Shown here one piece after another: positions 33,849-44,215 of a stretch of 64,000 nt of DNA. The notes below the pieces were generated by a model, which saw nothing but the letters and a program-made list of their open reading frames with translations, searched no databases and was not told where the DNA came from. Source of the DNA: Canna indica (lineage: Eukaryota; Streptophyta; Magnoliopsida; Zingiberales; Cannaceae); NCBI GenBank assembly GCA_034359265.1, contig CP136893.1:46015501-46079500 (forward strand), in the 5' to 3' direction. The position numbers and the translations under genes are program-made. Every line of letters starts with the position of its first letter. Position 1 is the stretch's first letter.

Positions 33849-34639
33849 CTTGTGTCCTCTCGGCTCCTGTGCTTGACATGTAGATTTAATAATGAAGATC
33901 TTCTCATCTTGCGTGGCAGTTGCTGACTGGCGTTTGCCTCCTCGTTTTTGGGGAGGCATCATTGCAAAAAAAGCGATCGCTCGTGGCTTGGGGATTTCTA
34001 GAGAACCATCGATCGGTGAGCTGGTCAATTGGGATATAATCACATTTTCGTTGCTATCCATCGGATAGAGGGGTTGTCATTCTTCAGCCTATAGGGTGAC
34101 TTTTTCCCTCCTTGTTTCAAGTATTTCTCGGATTCTTTCGCATTCATCCTTAGCAGGTTTTTGTCGATGCTCTCTTGGTTAGTTTCTTATATCCTCCATC
34201 GTTGACCCCCTTTGGTAAGTCTTCTTGGTGTTTTGCTTTTATTTTTGTATCGTTGATTTTGGCTTTAGGTTTGGCTTCTTTACAATCTATTTAGTAGTAC
34301 TGTGACTATCAGGTACTCTTCCATAGTTTTTCGAGATGAATTATTCAAAATCTTTCTATCGTGCAGGTGAGATGTCTTTATTGTTGAAGGTGTCAGGCAT
34401 GCGCGCTCGTGTGGGGAAATGCGGGAGAACGCTTCAAGCGGGAAGGAGAAAAATCTGTTAGTGAATAGCTTACTAAAGCTTATGAGGGTTTGACAGTCTC
34501 GGAATCCAAGAGTCTCTAGGGCTACGACGGAGGTGACTGGATCATCGACCTCTTCGGATCCTACGATCTTTTTGGGCTCACCAACGAGGTGCCAAAAGAG
34601 AGCTAGGTGTTCCGAGGAAAACCCGCATCCTCAGGCGGC
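33849..34639. other. right flank of the SIRE insertion, no gene identified
   Basis: It starts with the cttgt duplication, so it was once contiguous with 26717. Only short frames are present (for example 33825-34061 on the minus strand, partly inside the LTR) and none has a known domain. It may belong to the same unidentified unit as the coiled-coil repeat at 26084-26515. Confidence 0.5.
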
Positions 34640-35140
34640 TACTCACTCGTGGGGGGATGAGTCTTGGACTGGACTAAGATTATTGGGCCCGGTCAAATTA
34701 GACTTAGTAGCGCCCTACCACTCGTTTCGGGCCGAACCAAGTGACTCCATCCAGCCCCCCCCCCCCAACCACACCCCTGAATCAGACCAAGCGGCTCTAC
34801 CATGGGACCCCACCTAGTTATACAAGGATAAACACATCCTACCTTATCAAGAGAGATACGTCATTACGAGCCCGCCATCTCCGGGATCAACCTCGATCCA
34901 TTCTGGGCAATGCCACCATGAGATTTACGGGCAGTGTCATCACCACCACTTGCAATAAATATAGACACAGCACGCCTCAGGTAACCTAAATCAAATTTCC
35001 ATTACCTCCACCTTGGAGTCCGATTAACTTGAGCCTTGAGTGTCAGAGTGTATTTTGCATGTCCCCTCCTATGGGCGTCGAAGCAGACAAGGAGATACAC
35101 CGAACCAGACCAGAAGGTCCCAACTCTCAGGTAGGAATAT
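34640..35140 (+). repeat. Tat 5' LTR (partial; ends uncertain)
   Basis: Its landmarks are shared with the reversed fragments at 25430 and 43850: ggactggactaagattattgggcccggtc, the ccttatcaagagagatacgtcatta box, ccgccatctccgggatca, and cacagcacgcctcagg. A pure C run lies at about 34757-34769. The primer site at 35151 fixes the right side to within a few bases. Confidence 0.65.
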
Positions 35141-35150
35141 TTGGCGCCCA

Positions 35151-35169
35151 TCGTGGGGCTGAGTAAAGC
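35151..35169 (+). other. primer binding site of the Tat element
   Basis: ttggcgcccatcgtggggc, the usual sequence after the 5' LTR in Tat-type plant gypsy elements. Confidence 0.8.
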
Positions 35170-35559
35170 TTACCTCCCCCACAATGGTTGGAACCCGAAG
35201 CCAAGCGACCGCCGCCACACGCCAACGGCAACGACCCGACGACGACGATTGACCGCAACTCGATAATGCTGAAACAATAAGGAACAGCGCTTTGGTACTG
35301 GCCAATCCTCCCCCTGAAGACCCCCAATGACGAATAGATGATTTGGAGTCTAAAAATCAGTGGTTAACAGCCTAGATCGAGATGCTAATGCTATCTCAAG
35401 GACAACCCCCTAGCTCAACACAAGCGTCGCCACTCAGAACATGGAGAAATCAACCACTCCAATAAGAAGCAACCGATTCTTGTCCTCCATGGAGAAATCT
35501 CCAACACTTGCCACCCGGGAAGAGATGATGATCCCAAAGCCAGAAAGGCCGAGACAACC

Positions 35560-36412
35560 CCGCCTTTCGACGCAGGACCATTCGTTGAGCACATCATGAC
35601 AACCTGCCTCTCGCCGAGGAGCGAGTTACCTACCACCCTCACACCCTATAACGGTACAAGCGACCCCGCGCTACACCTGACGGTGTTTTGGACCACGATA
35701 CTCTATCATGGAGCAACTGATCCGACACTCTGCAGAGCTTTCCCAACCTTCCTGGGAAACTGCCTTGCTATGGTTTGCTCTTCTTCCACCAAAATCCATC
35801 CATTCCTTCGAAGACCTCTCTTGCGTCTTCCTCAACCGTTTCACCACGTCACGGGTATATCACAAGATGACGGCTGCCCTCCGCTATGTCAAAGAAGGGC
35901 AGCATAAGCCCTTGAGAGAATATTTGAATAGGTTTTAGGCCGTAGCGACCGAAATTCCCAATTTCGACCCATAAATCGAGATCTTCTACACCCAACACGA
36001 GTTAAAACCCGAGCTATTCGCCGACCAGATCACCCTTACCAAGCCCAGAGACATGACCGAGTTTCAAGAGAAGGCCGTCAACTTCATAAAGATGGAAGAA
36101 CTCCGACAAGCCAAAAAGACTGACTGGCAAAATATCACTATCGAAGACACGAAATCCAGAAAAGAAGGCAGAAGAGGCAAAGGCCTCTACCTCCCCGAGC
36201 AGAACAACAACCTAGCACCGAGTTCCTCACCTCGTCTGAGTACCCAATTTGAAAGATACACACCCCTTAACACCTCAAGGGAAATTATCCTACAAAAAGT
36301 ATATTATCTTCAACTGCTCAGGCTCCCTGGCCATCCCGAAAATATAAGATCTTCATTCAAAGACGACAAGAGAAAATTGTGTGAGTTCCATCAAACCAAT
36401 GAACACCAATAA
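35560..36412 (+). pseudogene. Tat gag, frameshifted
   Basis: The readable order is LTPYNGTSDPALHL, the retrotransposon gag core with LYHGATDPTLCRAF, then a frame change near 35755 into WFALLPPKSIHSFEDLSCVF and REYLNRF with a stop at about 35937. Next comes a third piece, MTEFQEKAVNFIKMEEL (36053). It ends near KLCEFHQTNEHQ, where the CxxH-type motif of this gag family should lie. The minus-strand relative at 43176-43526 shares the core (LSPYDGTGNP, LYHGATGP). Confidence 0.82.
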
Positions 36413-36589
36413 AGAATGTGTAGTCCTCCGTGATCAGATTGAGCGATTAATCAAAGAAGGTTGCCTCGACCACTACATTCGACGTGGTCGGAGTCATAGC
36501 CAAAGCCGGCAAAGTCTCTAGCAACACTAGTGTTCCAGTAATACACCACCGCTTGGTGACACAAACAACCACCACCACTCCGAAAGTGA

Positions 36590-37046
36590 GCAATCCTACC
36601 CCGATGTCGAGGGAGTCATTGACTACATAACCAGAGAATTTGTCAGAGAGCGCAACTCTGAAACACATCCGTCCCGGACCGTCAAGATCATCAATGAAGT
36701 AGCTCGGCCACAAAGGCCACGCATACTCACCCTGGTAATATTCTTCTATGACTATGATTTTATAGGGGTTGATAGGAATTTACATGATCATGTCGTCATT
36801 TCTGTGTTTGCTGCTAGCATCCTTGTTAGGAAAGTTTTGGTGGACCAAGAAAGTTCTACCGATGTCCTCTTCTACCCTACACTCGAGAAAATGGGCATCA
36901 ACGAATCATTGCTACATCCATACCATGGAGAGCTTGTTAGTTTCTCAAGAGACCACGTAAACGTCAAGGGCTACTTACGAATATCCACAACATTCAGCTC
37001 TACACCGAGAAGAAAAATGATAGATGTACAATTTATTGTCGTCTAG
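36590..37046 (+). pseudogene. Tat aspartic protease
   Basis: ILVRKVLVDQESSTDVLFYPTLEKMG contains the retropepsin active site, where D-x-G-S is usual. Here Gly is Glu (DQES), whereas the relative on the minus strand near 42240-42270 keeps DQGS. The readable frame is 36804-37046 and ends in a stop after MIDVQFIVV. The altered flap-side residue would be expected to abolish activity. Confidence 0.75.
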
Positions 37047-37099
37047 TGTGTAAGTCCTATCGCATGATCTTGGGCCGACTCTTCACGATCCTTGAACAA

Positions 37100-38300
37100 C
37101 TTAGGAGCCGTCGTATCGACCCCCCACCTCGCCAACAAATTTCCCATCTTGGAGACAGAAGTGGGAGTGATCCATGCAGACCAGACGCAAACTCGCGCGT
37201 GCTATAATGAAATCCTAAAGCTCAAGGCAGCCGAGCTCTAGACAAGGATATCAGACTTGGATGCCAGGGGAGACGTCCAAGAGTGGCCCCAGCCCGCTGA
37301 TGACTTGGAGTCTATGCAGAACGGGACAACTCCCGAATAGGTAACCTACATGGGAGCACACCTCCCCAATGAGCTCAAATCCCGACTTAACGCCTTGCTC
37401 AAAAGCAACGTTGACCTCTTCGCATGGATGCCTGCCGACATGCCACGAATAGGCCCCTAGGTCATCTGTTATCGGCTGGCCATCGGCCCTCGTGTCAAGC
37501 CTGTGGCCAAGAAGAAGAGAAAGCTCGGAATCGAGCGATAGCGGATATCCCTTAAAGAGACCATGAAGCTGCTAAAAGCAAAATTCATCAAGGAGATGGT
37601 TTCACGACATGGCTCGCGAATGCTGTGATGGTAAAAAAGCACTAAGGAAAATGACGAATGTCTGTCGACTTCACTGACCTCAACAAAGCTTGCCCAAAAG
37701 ATTCCTGCCCATTGCTCAACATTGACAAATTTGTCGGCAGCTCCGCAGGATATCAGTACTTCGGACTACAATCAGATCCAGATGCACCCTGACGATGAAG
37801 AAAAAATGGCCTTCATCACCTAGCATGCAAACTTTTGCTATAGGGTAATTCCCTTCTTACTTAAAAATGCAGGAGCAACATATCAGTGATTGATGAACAA
37901 GGTCTTCGAAAAGCAAATCGGATGCAACATGGAGGTGTACGTCGATGACATGGTAGCTAAAATGTCTTTCATTGGCGATCATTGTACCAATCTAATCGAG
38001 ATCTTCAGCCAGCTCAGACATTACAACATGAGATTAAATCTAGAAAAGTGCACCTTCGAAGTGAAGGGTGGCAAATTCCACGGCTTCATGCTGACTCACC
38101 AGGGATAGAAGCCAATCCAGAGAAATGTTGGGCTATCCAAGAGATGCAGAGTCCACGTAACATAAAGGAGGTGCAACAACTCACAAGAAGGATGGCGGCT
38201 CTCTCCAGATTCCTCTCTAGGTCAGCCGACCAAGTTGCTCCCTTGTTCAAAATATTGCGGAAAAAGAAGAACTTCCATTGGGATGAAAAATATGGATAAG
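37100..38300 (+). pseudogene. Tat reverse transcriptase with connecting region
   Basis: The linker (about 37140-37440) has HADQTQTRACYNE and the LLKSNVDLFAW motif that precedes gypsy RT. The RT part runs from KLLKAKFIKE (37567), through a decayed DFTDLNKACP block (about 37670), MHPDDEEKMAF and NKVFEKQIGC, to MEVYVDDMVAK (about 37930), where the YVDD catalytic box is intact. The thumb (KCTFEVKGGKFHGFMLTHQG) is followed by a stop and then NPEKCWAIQEM and RMAALSRFLSRS. It contains at least six stops or frame changes. Confidence 0.85.
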
Positions 38301-38329
38301 CCTTCGAAGATTTAAAAATATGGATAAGC

Positions 38330-38618
38330 CCACTGGTTTTGGATAAACCATGACAAGGAGAAACTTTGTTTCTTTACCTCACAGCCACAAAGAACGCCCT
38401 CAGCTCAGTCGTGATCCGAGAGAAGGAGAAAGATCAAAAACTAATATACTTCGTCAACAAAGTCCTCCAAGGACCAGAGGTTAGTACTAGAGGCTTGAAA
38501 AGCTCGCATTCGCCCTAGTCGTCTCGGCCCGGAGACTAAGGTCATATTTCTAGAGCCACCACATTCAGGTTGGCACCGAACAACCAATCAGACATGTACT
38601 GGCTAAACCTGAACTCCT
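38330..38618 (+). pseudogene. Tat RNase H, N-terminal part only
   Basis: Traces of the LFLYLTATKNALSSVVIREK pattern, VNKVLQGPE and a final IRHVLAKPE-like stretch lie in shifting frames. The sequence then leaves gypsy homology. The minus-strand copy contains the same stretch (PIRQVLAKLKLVGW) and continues past it, which places this breakpoint precisely. Confidence 0.7.
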
Positions 38619-39465
38619 ATTTAATAGGGAGTTTAATTAATCATATTAGTTCATCTCCCTATTAAGTGGGAGTCAAAAACTAACCTCCCTATTAAATAGG
38701 GAGGCTAGGCGCATGGGAGACCAAGCATGGTCCCCTCCCCCCCCTTTGAATCCGTAATTTTATTCAAAATAAAATTTGAGTTTCCCTCTTCTTTTTAGCC
38801 AACCCACCTTGACCCATGGGTCTGGTCTAGTCAACACTTTGACCTTCACTAGGGGTCGGGTTGAATTCATCACGTGCTGAACCCTACAAGTTAGGGTTAC
38901 AAGAAACCCCTTCATCAAGTTCCTATAGTTTGTTCGAATAGGAAACACCTTTCCTATTTTGTCTGTAAACGAGATCTGTGATCGTGTTCCAACATGTCCA
39001 TGCTAGTAGACATCTAGTGCCACATTCGAGCTCTATCACATAAAGTCCATTACGAGGGTAGCCTATTCTGTGTGACCCATTGGGCCCCACACTAAGCCAG
39101 TAGTGAGTTGTGCATAACGGAGAGTCAGATTCGATAGAACACCTTCTATTTGAATTCCACGAGCCTACACTATACCCCTTTAGTGTGGTCGCGTGAGACT
39201 CCACTGAGAAGTCATGATTGACGTCTAGCAACATGTCATGACTACTCGGATATTGTGAGGTTCAATTTGCTAGGATCGAATGCCCTTCGGTGATTAGTTA
39301 CCGTGCAACTAAATCTTTCGGTTACAATGCCCCGAACTCGGCTAGGGTACAAAAGATGTGTCAAACCCTAATATTGATTCATATGCATTCCACCCATCAA
39401 GTTGTCATCTCAACCATGAAAGTCAAAAACCCTTTTCCAACTTTCATATCTACTCTGGCCAGAGA

Positions 39466-39544
39466 TTCCTGAGTCGACACTTGCAAAGATACATAGGACA
39501 CTATCTCCTCTTCCTGAGTCGACACTTGCAAAGATACATAGGAC
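39466..39544. repeat. 34-bp direct repeat at the edge of the SIRE patch
   Basis: A segment starting ttcctgagtcgacacttg and ending acataggac occurs at 39466-39499 and again at 39511-39544, with 11 bases between. Only the first copy is in its expected place in the copia LTR. Confidence 0.9.
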
Positions 39545-40132
39545 GCTTGCATCTTTGAATGACGATTTCTCTCAAGCGCTCATCTTCCCTTAACTCTGGC
39601 TTCGATTTGACCTCAACATCTTGTGGAGTTGGAGGCGTTGAAGGCTTGGAAAGGAGCTCTTTGTTATGGTCTATTCTTTAGCTCCTTTTATTGTAATTTT
39701 ACTTGATTGTTTGAACTTGATTTTCCATTGTAAGCTTGTTAGGTGTGCTAGGTTAAACACCTTAGGTCGGGTTTCCTTCGTAGAATTGTGTTTTGCCTAG
39801 GTGAATAGGTTTGAGGTGTTCTCAAAGAGTCGAGAAGCGAGTTCTCGGTGGTATTCAAAGGGAAACACAAAGTCTATAATGGATTTGGTTAGAAATTCAT
39901 AGTGTGGAGCTAAGGTAGTGGAGTAGGAGGTTAGCTGAACCACTATAATTACTCATCTTTGCATTGCTTGTTTGATTGTGTTTAATTGCTAATAATTACT
40001 CGTCAAGCATCGTAATCTTGTGAGACGTTGGTTTGGTTACATTCGGGATCGATTCTAAACGAAAACGAATTTAATGTAATTTTAACCCAACACTATTTAA
40101 CCCCCCATTCTAGAGTGGGTATTTGATCAACA
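39545..40132 (+). repeat. 3' part of a SIRE-type LTR inside the copia LTR
   Basis: It matches the U5-like half of the LTR at 45805-46656 (ggagttggaggc..., ttgcctaggtgaataggtttgag, gtagtggagtagg) and ends CTAGAGTGGGTATTTGATCAACA. The start of the LTR, including TATA and GGTCGA motifs, is absent. Confidence 0.82.
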
Positions 40133-40297
40133 CCCATTTTCCAATGAGCACCTGCACTTGTACATTAATGATGACTCATAGGTAATTACGAGATCAGTTA
40201 CCCCCTATCATATAGGGCATGTACCTGGTGCAATGGTCTTGCCGAAATCACTGATCCCCTACTCGGTGATCCTACGACCAGGAACATTTAGAACGGG

Positions 40298-40850
40298 CGA
40301 TTGCCTAGTCGTTTTCCAAAATGATGCATGACGTGCTTCCCTTTTCGTTTGAGCACCATCTACGAATAGCGTCCAAGATTCGACTTGTTTCGAAATGTCT
40401 CCTTGGTTGGTAAATTCGACGACAAAGTCAGCCAGAGCTTGGGCTTTGATGGGCCTACAAGGCTGGTATTCAATGCTGAATTCTGAGAGTTCTACTGACC
40501 AGGATATCATCCATCCTACTAGTTTGAGTTTAGCTAGTACCTGTCTAATCGGTTGGTCGGTGCTTTGGAAATATGGCCTCAATCTTCAGGGCGAAGGCGA
40601 GCATCTCTAGCCTCTCGTATCTAGTTTTCGGTCCTTGGAGGACCTTGCTGGAAAAGTAGATCAAATTTTGATCTTTTACCTATTCTCATATCAGGACCGA
40701 GCTAAAAACGCTTTTTGTGACTATGAGGTAGAGGAGAAGAGTTTCTCCCTGTTGTGATTTATCCCAGACAAGTGGACTGGTAAGAAAGTGTTTAAGCTCC
40801 TCGAAAGCCTATTCAAATTTTCCATCCCAATGGAAATTCTATTTCTTCCT
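40298..40850 (-). pseudogene. Tat RNase H, minus strand
   Basis: The frame 40582-40298 reads PIRQVLAKLKLVGWMISWSV, EFSIEYQPCRPIKAQALADF, then VDGAQTKREA, the second half of the RNase H domain leading into the second VDGA-type RNase H start common in Tat elements. The sequence leaves gypsy homology just after FWKTTRQ at the copia LTR border. Upstream frames to 40850 hold the RNase H N-terminus in pieces. Confidence 0.78.
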
Positions 40851-41640
40851 TAAGATTTTAAAGAAGGGGGCGGTCTGGTCAGCCGACTTGGAGAGAAATA
40901 TTGATAATGCGGCCACCGTCCCACCGAGTTGCTGCACTTCCTTGATATTGCGCGGGCTCCACATCTCTAGAATGCCTTAGCATTTCTCTAGGTTTGTTTC
41001 TCTCCCTCAGTGCATCAACATGAAACCGAGAAATTTGCCGCCGTGAACTCCGAAGGCGCATTTTTCCGAGTTTAATATCATGTTGTAGTGCCTGAGCTGG
41101 TTAAAGATCTTGATGAGATCTTCGCAATGATTTTTGGTGGCCGATGTGTTGGCAACCATGTCATCGACATACACTTCCATGCTGCGACCAATTTGTTTCT
41201 TGAAGACTTTGTTCACCAGTCATTGATACGTGGCTCCTGCATTTTTAAGCCCAAAGTACCTTGTAATAGAAGTTTGAATGTTCGATGATGAAAGCCATTT
41301 TTTATTCATCTTCCGGGTGCATTCGGATTTGATTGTAGCCCGAATAGGCATTCATAAAGCTTAGATATTGGTATACCGAGGAGCCATCGATGAGTTTGTC
41401 AATGCTCGGCAATGGGTAAGAATCCATTGGGCAAGCTTTATTGAGGTCGGTGAAGTCGACACACATCCCCCACTTTCCTGAGTGTTTTTTGACCATTACA
41501 ACATTTGCGAGCCACCTTGTAAATTGAATCTCTCTGATGAACTTTGTCTTTAGCAACTTTTTGATTTCTTCGAGGGATGCATGTTGTCGCTCGATTTCGA
41601 GCTTTCTCTTTTTGTGGGCTACAAGTTTGACCTAGGGGTC
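40851..41640 (-). pseudogene. Tat reverse transcriptase, minus strand
   Basis: The frame 41556-41302 encodes LKTKFIREIQFTRWLANVVM, GKWGMCVDFTDLNKACPMDSYPLPSIDKLID and AYSGYNQIRMHPEDE. After a stop, 41216-41007 continues NKVFKKQIGRSMEVYVDDMVA with the YVDD box intact and LRHYNMILNSEKCAFG. The 41061-40879 part corresponds to the FLSRSADQ stretch in another frame. The catalytic motifs are good, but at least two stops and a frameshift break the protein. Confidence 0.87.
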
Positions 41641-41699
41641 GATTGTCAATCTGTGGCATATGACTTGGGGATCTATCCTTGGCATGTCGGTTGACGTCC

Positions 41700-42430
41700 A
41701 TGTGAAGAGGTCGGTGTTGCTTTTGAGTAGATTGTTGAGTTGAGCTTTGAGCTCATTGGGGAGGTGTGCTCCCACATAAGTTACATGTTCAGGGGATGTC
41801 CCGACTTACACAGGTTCCAAATCGTCTGCGGGCTGTGGCCAGTCTTGGATGTCTCCCCTGGGATCCAGGTCTGAGATTCGTGGTTGGGGTTCAACCAGCC
41901 TGAGCTTCAAGCATTCGTTGTAGCACGCACGGGCTTCCCTCTGGTCTGCATGAATTAGTCCTACCACTGTCTCCGAGATAGGGAACTTGATGGCGAGGTG
42001 GGGGGTCGATACGATGGCTCTCAAGTTATTAAAAGAAGGTCAGCCCAAGATCATGTGGTAGTGACTTATGCACTGAACGACGAGGAACTATATGTCTATC
42101 GGTGCTTGTTCTTGGTGGGGAGCCGAACGTTGTGGCCATCCATAAATAGCCTTTGACATCCATGCGGTCTCTTGAGAACTGTGGTACGGGTGTAGAGAAT
42201 CTTCATTGATGCTCATCTTTTCAAGTGTTGGGTAGAAGAGGACATCGATTGAACTTCCCTGGTCTACAAAGACTTTCCTGACAAGGAAACTAGTAGTGAT
42301 TACAGAAATAATGATGGGATCATGTAAATTCCTGTCAATTCCTAGAAAGTAGGTATCATAGAAAGATATAGCCTGGGTGGGCGTTCGTAGTCTCTGCGAT
42401 CGAGTTGCCTTATTGACAGTCATGATGGCC
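41700..42430 (-). pseudogene. Tat linker and aspartic protease, minus strand
   Basis: The protease frame 42423-42088 has ISFYDTYFLGIDRNLHDPII, then TSFLVRKVFVDQGSSIDVLF with an intact D-Q-G-S site and YPTLEKMSINEDSLHPYH. The 42024-41806 frame holds the linker (HADQREARACYNECLKLRLVE). The two are separated by frame breaks near 42050-42180. Confidence 0.8.
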
Positions 42431-42820
42431 TAGGATGGTTGTGTTTCGGTATTGCCTTCTCCGGCAAATCCTCCTGTTATGTAGTCAATGACTCCCCAGA
42501 TGTTGAGATGAGGTTGCTCAGTCCTAGAGTCATTGTGGTTACCTGTGTCATCAGGTGGTGGTGTCTTATTGAGACTTCGATGTTATCAGTGATTCCATCG
42601 GCTTCGACAGCGACTCCGGACATGCCGAATGTAATGGTCAAGACAACCTTCTATTATTAGGCATTCAATCTGGTCACGAAGGACTACGCATTCTTGGTGG
42701 TATGTTCGTAGGTTCGATGAAATTCACACCTCTTGCATTATTGCCTTTGAATGAAGGTTTTAACCTTCCGGGGCTATTAGGGGGTCTAAACAGTTGTAGG
42801 TGGTAGACCTCTTGTAGAAT

Positions 42821-42821
<1 letters not shown>

Positions 42822-42863
<42 letters not shown>

Positions 42864-42890
42864 CTGTCCGTGTGTGTGTGTGTGTTGAGA
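42822..42890. repeat. (TC)n followed by (TG)n microsatellite
   Basis: About 16 TC units run straight into tgtgtgtctgtccg and then (tg)n. It lies in the minus-strand Tat interior. Confidence 0.95.
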
Positions 42891-43099
42891 GGTGTATACC
42901 TTTCATATCAGGCAAGACAGCGCACAGTGATGTCCCCGACCCTCTGCCATTCTCTTGTTCGCGGTGATTGCAGTCTTCGCTTTCTTTGTCCGCCCTTTTA
43001 GATTTTCTATCTTTGACAACAGCCTTGAGGTTCTGCCTGTCGACGTTTTTGGCTTCTTGAAGTTCTTCTATCTCTATGAAGCTGACGGCTTTCTCCTAG

Positions 43100-43720
43100 A
43101 ACTCGGGCATGTCCTTGGGTTCGACAGGGCGATCTGGTCGGCAAAGTGTGCGAGCTTCAACCCGAATTTCGGCCGCTATGGCCTGAAATCTGCATATGTA
43201 CTCCATTTAGGGCTCATGTTACCCCCGCCTGAAATAGTGGAGGGGTCCTCCATTTTGTGGTAGACCCATGATGTTGTGAACCGATTGAGAAAGACGCGGT
43301 AGAGATCCTTGAAGGAATGAATAGACCTCGGCGGGAGGGAAGCAAACCATAATAAAGCGGTTTTTCCTAAGAAAATTGTAAAAGCATTGCAGAGAACGGG
43401 GCCGGTCGCCCCGTGGTAGAGCATCATGGTCCTAAACATCGTCAAGTGTATTGTAGGATTGCCCGTACCATCATAGGGCGATAGAGTGGTAGGAAACTTG
43501 CTCTTCGATGGGAGGCGGGTTGCCATGATGTGCTCAATGAAAGGTCTCGCATCGATAGGAAGGGCAGTCGCGACTTCCCTGGTTTTGGGATCCTTCTCTT
43601 TTTCCTGGCGGGGGTGCTGGAGACCTCATCACAAAGGACGGAAATTGGTCTCTTCCTTTTTGAGTGGTTGCTTTCTTCCTACTCTAAACGGTGGCTTTCA
43701 TGGTTAGTCGGGAGTTGTCC
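43100..43720 (-). pseudogene. Tat gag, minus strand
   Basis: The frame 43526-43176 encodes LSPYDGTGNPTIHLTMF, LYHGATGPVLCNAF, LLWFASLPPRSIHSFKDLYRVFLNRFTTS and ends in frame-broken sequence. Reading right of 43526 continues the N-terminal side in another frame up to about 43720. A dinucleotide run lies downstream in the gag-to-protease gap at 42822-42890. Confidence 0.8.
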
Positions 43721-43723
43721 TTA

Positions 43724-43810
43724 GTGAAAGGAATAGTGCCCTTGAGCCAATCACATGTCAATGTGTTTAGGAACTATTCAAGGGTAATCAACTTAATGAG
43801 GTAACTTTTT
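43724..43810 (+). repeat. start of a copia LTR (10763 family), fragment
   Basis: TGAAAGGAATAGTGCCCTTG followed by agccaatcacatgt matches the first bases of the LTR at 19806. The match fades by about 43810. It occupies the expected primer-site zone of the minus-strand Tat copy. Confidence 0.75.
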
Positions 43811-43849
43811 CAGCATCTTGACATGGGCTAGTAACCTTTGGTTCTTCGC

Positions 43850-44215
43850 ACCCAAGTCTGGCTCGGTGTCTCTCCTGGTCAGGTGCAACTGGTAACAGAA
43901 TATGAACTTAGGGTACCTGAGGCGTGTCGTGTGTGTATTAATCTCATGGGAATGTTGCTCAGAATGGGTCAAGGCTGATCCCGAAGATGACAGGCTTTGT
44001 AATGGCGTATCTCTTATGATAAGGAAGAATGTGAATGTCTATATATGGCCCGGTAGAGCCCCCGGGCGGAGACGTCTAGTCTACGTCGAGTCAGGTTTAG
44101 GAATATGGCCATGCCCCCGGGCAGAGTTGTCTAGTTTGGCTCGAGTTGGGTCGTGGGGCGTTGCTGGGTCTAATTCGACCGGGCCCAACAGTTCTAGTCT
44201 AGTCCAGGCGCCTGC
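43850..44215 (-). repeat. 5' LTR (partial) of the minus-strand Tat copy
   Basis: The reverse complement shares ggactagactagaactgttgggcccggtc, ccttatcataagagatacgccatta and atgagattaatacacacacgac with the other Tat LTR fragments. Ends are approximate. Confidence 0.7.

Larger units (their letters stand above)
34640..38618 (+). mobile_element. Tat-type Ty3/gypsy element, plus strand, truncated in RNase H
   Basis: LTR fragment, primer site (ttggcgcccatcgtggggc), gag, protease, RT and the first part of RNase H follow in gypsy order. The primer site wording and the RT motif set (MEVYVDDMVAK, LRHYNMRLNLEKC, FLSRSADQ) fit the non-chromodomain Tat group. The copy stops within RNase H at about 38618, where a reversed copia LTR begins. 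Integrase is absent. Many stops and frameshifts are present. Confidence 0.85.
38619..40297 (-). repeat. reversed LTR of the 10763 copia family, truncated and patched
   Basis: The minus strand matches the copia LTR at 10763-12819: the tctaaatgttcc...gtaggatcacc and gtacatgccctatatgatagggg segments near 40300-40195, and the cttagtgtggggcccaatgggtcac region near 39080-39110. The first 170 bases or so of the LTR are missing at the right end. A middle section of about 270 bases is replaced by a SIRE-type LTR piece (39545-40132). Confidence 0.8.
40298..44215 (-). mobile_element. Tat-type Ty3/gypsy element, minus strand, truncated in RNase H
   Basis: Read right to left: LTR (44215-43850), a scrap of copia LTR where the primer site should be, gag, protease, RT, RNase H to 40298. 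Same family as the plus copy at 34640-38618, facing it. The coding parts are better kept here (intact DQGS protease site and YVDD RT box), though still broken by stops. No integrase or 3' LTR is present. Confidence 0.82.

Noticed and set aside
34757..34769. Run of C bases as a functional signal
   Set aside because: A simple homopolymer in a Tat LTR, probably replication slippage or a sequencing artefact.
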